DNA of 64,000 nt from Verrucomicrobiota bacterium. GTDB taxonomy: Bacteria; Verrucomicrobiota; Verrucomicrobiia; Opitutales; Opitutaceae. The notes under the pieces were generated by a model. The model had not been told where the DNA came from and did not search any database. It was given only the letters and a program-made list of their open reading frames with translations. Positions 61,358 through 64,000 of this stretch are shown here, piece after piece (position 1 is the first letter of the stretch; every line of letters begins with the position of its first letter). The DNA lies in assembly GCA_023428905.1 (NCBI GenBank), contig JAEYWP010000008.1:62001-126000 (forward strand), written 5' to 3'. The position numbers and the translations under genes were made by a program.

Positions 61358-62383
61358 TCAACCCTTCACCGCGCGCACGAATCCGGCAACGGCCTCGTCG
61401 TAGGCGGCAATCATCCGGTCGGTGCGTTCGTCCAAGGCCTGGTCGATCACCTGGCGCGCGGGATCCGCGTCGAACCAGGCCAGGGTCCGACGGATGCCCT
61501 CGTGGAAGGGCACTGTGGCCACAAAGTCCGGGACGAAGCGTTTTAATTTGGACGTATCCAGGACGACAGAGGTCACCTTGTCGCCAAGCAGAGTCCCCTG
61601 CAGTTCCGGTTGGGCGGCGATCAGGGTGTCAGAAGCGATGTGCACAAAACGCGGCGACCGGGCTCCGGCCGCCTCCGCCACCGCCTCAAAATACTGGTTC
61701 CAGGTTTGCACCTCGTCGGACGTGATATGAAAGGCGTGCCCCAGCGTCTGGGGATTTCCCAGAAGGCCGACGAGACCCTTCGCGAAATCGGTGTTGTGGG
61801 TGATCGTCCACAGCGAGGTGCCGTCGCCGGGAATGACCAGCGGCTTGCCCGCGCGCAGGCGGTGGATCGCGGTGAAGCTCCGATCCCAGCTGTTCAGGGG
61901 CAGAGTGACCTTCGCATCCCCATAGGTGAGTGAAGGCCGGATGATCAGGACGGGGAACGCCTCCTCCCGGTGCGCGCGGAGGAGACGGTCCTCGCACGCA
62001 ATCTTGTCGCGCGAGTATTGCCACAGCGGATTCGCCAGGGGCGTTCCCTCGGTGATGAGGTAGTGCCGGACGGGACGCTGGTAGCAACTGGCGGAGCTGA
62101 TAAAAACGTATTGGCCCGTGCGCCCGCGGAAGAGCTGGAGGTCCCCCTCGATCTGATCCGGTTTGTAGACGATAAAGTTCACCACGGCGTCCCACGTGCG
62201 CGTGCCAAGCGCAGCCTGGGTCGCCCCAAGGTCGTGCCAGTCCGCCGTGATCACCTTGACTCCCGGAATCCCGATTGAGCGCTGGCCGCGATTCAACAGG
62301 GTGACGTCATGGCCGCGCGCCACCGCGAGTTCCGTGCAGGCTGTGGAGATGTTTCCAGTTCCGCCGATGAAGAGGAGTCGCAT
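61358..62383 (-). CDS. NAD-dependent epimerase/dehydratase-like protein (extended SDR)
   Basis: This 341-residue protein starts directly with the Rossmann glycine motif (MRLLFIGGTGNIS, residues 1-13). SDR active-site elements follow: the serine region FISSASCY (about 94-101) and the YxxxK pair Tyr123-Lys127 (YSRDK). The C-terminal half is the substrate domain. GGTGNIS in place of GxxGxxG and the overall wording resemble the CSP41/isoflavone-reductase-like branch of epimerases. It may interconvert sugars imported by the symporter encoded next on the same strand. The substrate is not recognisable. Confidence 0.82.
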   Translation of the reverse strand: MRLLFIGGTGNISTACTELAVARGHDVTLLNRGQRSIGIPGVKVITADWHDLGATQAALGTRTWDAVVNFIVYKPDQIEGDLQLFRGRTGQYVFISSASCYQRPVRHYLITEGTPLANPLWQYSRDKIACEDRLLRAHREEAFPVLIIRPSLTYGDAKVTLPLNSWDRSFTAIHRLRAGKPLVIPGDGTSLWTITHNTDFAKGLVGLLGNPQTLGHAFHITSDEVQTWNQYFEAVAEAAGARSPRFVHIASDTLIAAQPELQGTLLGDKVTSVVLDTSKLKRFVPDFVATVPFHEGIRRTLAWFDADPARQVIDQALDERTDRMIAAYDEAVAGFVRAVKG

Positions 62384-62465
62384 GAGCAAACCGTGGGAGC
62401 CGGAGTGCGAGGAGGCGAGACATTGGAACTTGTCCCCCACCTGCCGGAGGCGCCAGCCTTGGCGC

Positions 62466-62993
62466 ATGCTTTCGACCCTTGTCATGACATTGATCGGGCC
62501 GGACCGGCCCGGGCTGGTGGAGATGGTGGCGGCGCAGGTGGCGGACCATGGCGGCAACTGGCTGGAGAGCCGGATGTGCCGTCTCGGCGGGCAGTTTGCC
62601 GGAATCGTGCGGGCAGAAATCGACGAGGCCCGGGTCGCGACCCTCTCCGAAGCGCTCCGCACCCTCGAGGCAAAGGGGCTGCGGGTGGTCACGGAGGTCG
62701 AACGCCCGCCGGCGCCGGCGGAACGCGGCGCCGTGGCGGTGCTGGAACTCGTGGGGCAGGACCGCCCCGGCATCCTCCGTCAGATCACGCGCGTGCTGGC
62801 GGCCCATCAGGTCAACGTCGAGGAGCTGGCCTCCGATCGCGTGAACGCGCCGATGGACGGCACGCGCCTTTTCCAGGCGCGGATTCGCGTGATGCTGCCC
62901 GCGACCGTTTCTCTCGCCACCCTGCGGGCGGCTCTCGAGCGGATTGCCTCCGACCTGATGGTGGACGTCGAACTCAACGCCCCGGTGGCCTGA
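62466..62993 (+). CDS. Double ACT-domain protein (GcvR-like)
   Basis: This 175-residue soluble protein is made of two ACT domains, each introduced by the ligand loop: GPDRPGLVEMVA (residues 11-22) and GQDRPGILRQIT (97-108). This is the layout of GcvR, the glycine-cleavage-system regulator that binds an amino acid and a partner protein. No gcv genes are present. The ATG at 62466 gives exactly the two domains. The 3' end overlaps that of the convergent RNA methyltransferase gene by 20 bases. Confidence 0.85.
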   Translation: MLSTLVMTLIGPDRPGLVEMVAAQVADHGGNWLESRMCRLGGQFAGIVRAEIDEARVATLSEALRTLEAKGLRVVTEVERPPAPAERGAVAVLELVGQDRPGILRQITRVLAAHQVNVEELASDRVNAPMDGTRLFQARIRVMLPATVSLATLRAALERIASDLMVDVELNAPVA

Positions 62994-63822
62994 CCGGAGG
63001 CGGGGCGGGCGGTGGCGTCCGTGTCTTGTCGCGGGTCCGTCCGAGCACTTCCCACAGGAGCACGGCAGCCGCAGCGGAGACGTTGAGCGATTCCACCCGT
63101 TCGCCGTGACCGGGAATCCGGACCAGGGTGGTGCAGGCCAGGCGCACCTCTTCGGACAATCCCCGCTCTTCATTGCCGAGGACGAGTGCGACCGGCTTCT
63201 CTTCGGACGTCGGCCGTAAACCGGTTCGGGCGGCACGCGGCTCCGGACTGCGCACGCGCCAGTTGGAAAGGGAACGGGTTCCCGGTTCGACCGCGGTACC
63301 CACCACCTCGTACGCCTCGGCAAGGGCCCGGCAGAGTCCGGCCAGGTCCTGCACGCTCCAGAGCGTGAGGTGGGCGAGACCGCCTTCGGCGGTGCGGTAG
63401 GCGGATTCGCTGGGCAATGCCTGCTGGGGGTGCTCCGGCAGCACCAGGTGCTCGATGCCGAAGAACGCGGCGGTCCGGGCAATCGCGCCGAGGTTGTGGG
63501 CATTGCCGATGCGGTCCAGCAGAAGCAGAGGCGTGCGCGCCCGACTCCAGGCCTGCAGCTGCGCATCGGTCACGACACCCAGGGGCTTCGCTTCGATCAC
63601 AGCGACGATGCCCCCGTGGTGCACCGTCGCCCCCACCTTGGCCAACTCCTCCGCGGTGAGGACGCGGTAGACACGCTTGGTTTTGGCCATGTGCCGGGTC
63701 AGGGCGGGCACGTTGCGACTGGTCTCGTAGTCGAAGAACAAGCGCTTGATGGAATCCGGATCCTTCTCAAACAGGGCGCGAACAGCCGCGAGGCCACAGA
63801 CGGGTATTTCCTTGGTTTTCAT
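62974..63822 (-). CDS. SpoU/TrmH-family RNA 2'-O-methyltransferase
   Basis: This 282-residue enzyme methylates ribose 2'-OH in tRNA or rRNA with S-adenosylmethionine. All three motifs of the knotted SPOUT fold are present: DRIGNAHNLGAIARTA (residues 103-118), VLGNEERGLS (214-223) and RIPGHGERVESLNVSAAAAV (235-254). An N-terminal L30e-like RNA-binding domain (about 5-75) precedes them. The tail is Pro/Arg-rich. Its ATG overlaps the stop of the gene upstream (ATGA). RlmB or TrmH specificity cannot be decided. Confidence 0.92.
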   Translation of the reverse strand: MKTKEIPVCGLAAVRALFEKDPDSIKRLFFDYETSRNVPALTRHMAKTKRVYRVLTAEELAKVGATVHHGGIVAVIEAKPLGVVTDAQLQAWSRARTPLLLLDRIGNAHNLGAIARTAAFFGIEHLVLPEHPQQALPSESAYRTAEGGLAHLTLWSVQDLAGLCRALAEAYEVVGTAVEPGTRSLSNWRVRSPEPRAARTGLRPTSEEKPVALVLGNEERGLSEEVRLACTTLVRIPGHGERVESLNVSAAAAVLLWEVLGRTRDKTRTPPPAPPPVRPPGR

Positions 63823-64000
63823 CGGCTGGTCTCCCCCACGAGGGTGAACTCCTCGCGGTCATGAAAAAGATGGCGCACACGCACGCCGCGGGCGTGGGTT
63901 TGAAAAACGCTCCCTGGCGAACGCACCTCGCGCAGCAGGGCGAGCGGATCCGTGCGCCCGAATTTGAGGATGACGACAAAACGCCGGCACCAGCCGCGCT
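63819..64000 (-). CDS. 3' end of an unidentified gene
   Basis: The last 59 codons of a frame run in from the window edge to a TGA at 63819. The stop overlaps the methyltransferase start by four bases, so this is the preceding gene of the same operon. The visible part has a beta-like start (RRFVVILKF) and ends HLFHDREEFTLVGETSR. It is too short to assign. Confidence 0.6.
   Translation of the reverse strand, partial: RGWCRRFVVILKFGRTDPLALLREVRSPGSVFQTHARGVRVRHLFHDREEFTLVGETSR

Noticed and set aside
1..64000. CRISPR array, prophage, toxin-antitoxin pair or replication origin
   Set aside because: Scanned for regular spaced repeats, phage structural genes, integrases, small overlapping gene pairs of known type and DnaA-box clusters. 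None found.

Overview
The window is about 64 kb of GC-rich bacterial chromosome. The organism is most likely a member of the Verrucomicrobiota, family Opitutaceae. The evidence is a very large TonB-dependent receptor with the N-terminal wording typical of that family, two GPH-type sugar symporters, a XylR-like regulator beside glycoside hydrolases, a secreted metallopeptidase ending in repeats I know from verrucomicrobial exported proteins, and type II secretion genes in this arrangement. This assignment is inferred from protein style. There is no rRNA in the window. I saw no phage genes, transposase or CRISPR array.

Layout. 1-10.1 kb: the 5' portion of a secreted zinc metallopeptidase gene, a Tat-exported Gfo/Idh/MocA oxidoreductase, pyruvate carboxylase, a small protein with two TonB C-terminal domains, a family 9 glycosyltransferase and a LapA-like membrane protein. 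10.4-13.9 kb: a fatty acid desaturase, an RluA-type pseudouridine synthase and a GH3-type acyl-adenylate-forming protein. 14.1-22.0 kb: a carbohydrate locus with a GH5-like secreted enzyme, a XylR-type regulator, a GH2 beta-mannosidase and a GPH symporter, which fits use of mannose-containing oligosaccharides. 22.0-27.0 kb: a tightly overlapped minus-strand operon for type II secretion pseudopilins and assembly platform (GspG-H-I-J-K, then GspL- and GspM-like). 27.2-32.5 kb: surface-glycan genes (CDP-glycerol-type polymer transferase, IspD/TarI-type cytidylyltransferase, GT61, GT2, polysaccharide pyruvyl transferase), ending at a tRNA-Arg(CCU) gene. 32.7-38.1 kb: a TetR regulator and an RND efflux pair.

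38.1-48.5 kb is the most interesting region. Adenine deaminase is divergent from a five-gene operon: DUF3891, a metal-dependent amidohydrolase, a two-domain creatininase-family protein, an acetamidase/formamidase and a RidA-type imine hydrolase. These converge on a TonB-dependent receptor and an exported nucleosidase-like protein. Together they read as a locus that takes up, cleaves and catabolises purines or related nitrogen-rich rings. The exact pathway is not known to me.

48.6-64 kb: a large secreted protein with a Pro-Thr hinge, two small proteins, a KamA-type aminomutase, carA with a textbook terminator, a 1167-residue TonB-dependent receptor, a second GPH symporter, an NAD-dependent epimerase-like protein, a double-ACT-domain regulator, a SpoU-family RNA methyltransferase and the tail of one more gene. 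Many operons end in convergent pairs separated by perfect hairpins. Several divergent promoters carry palindromes that could be operators.
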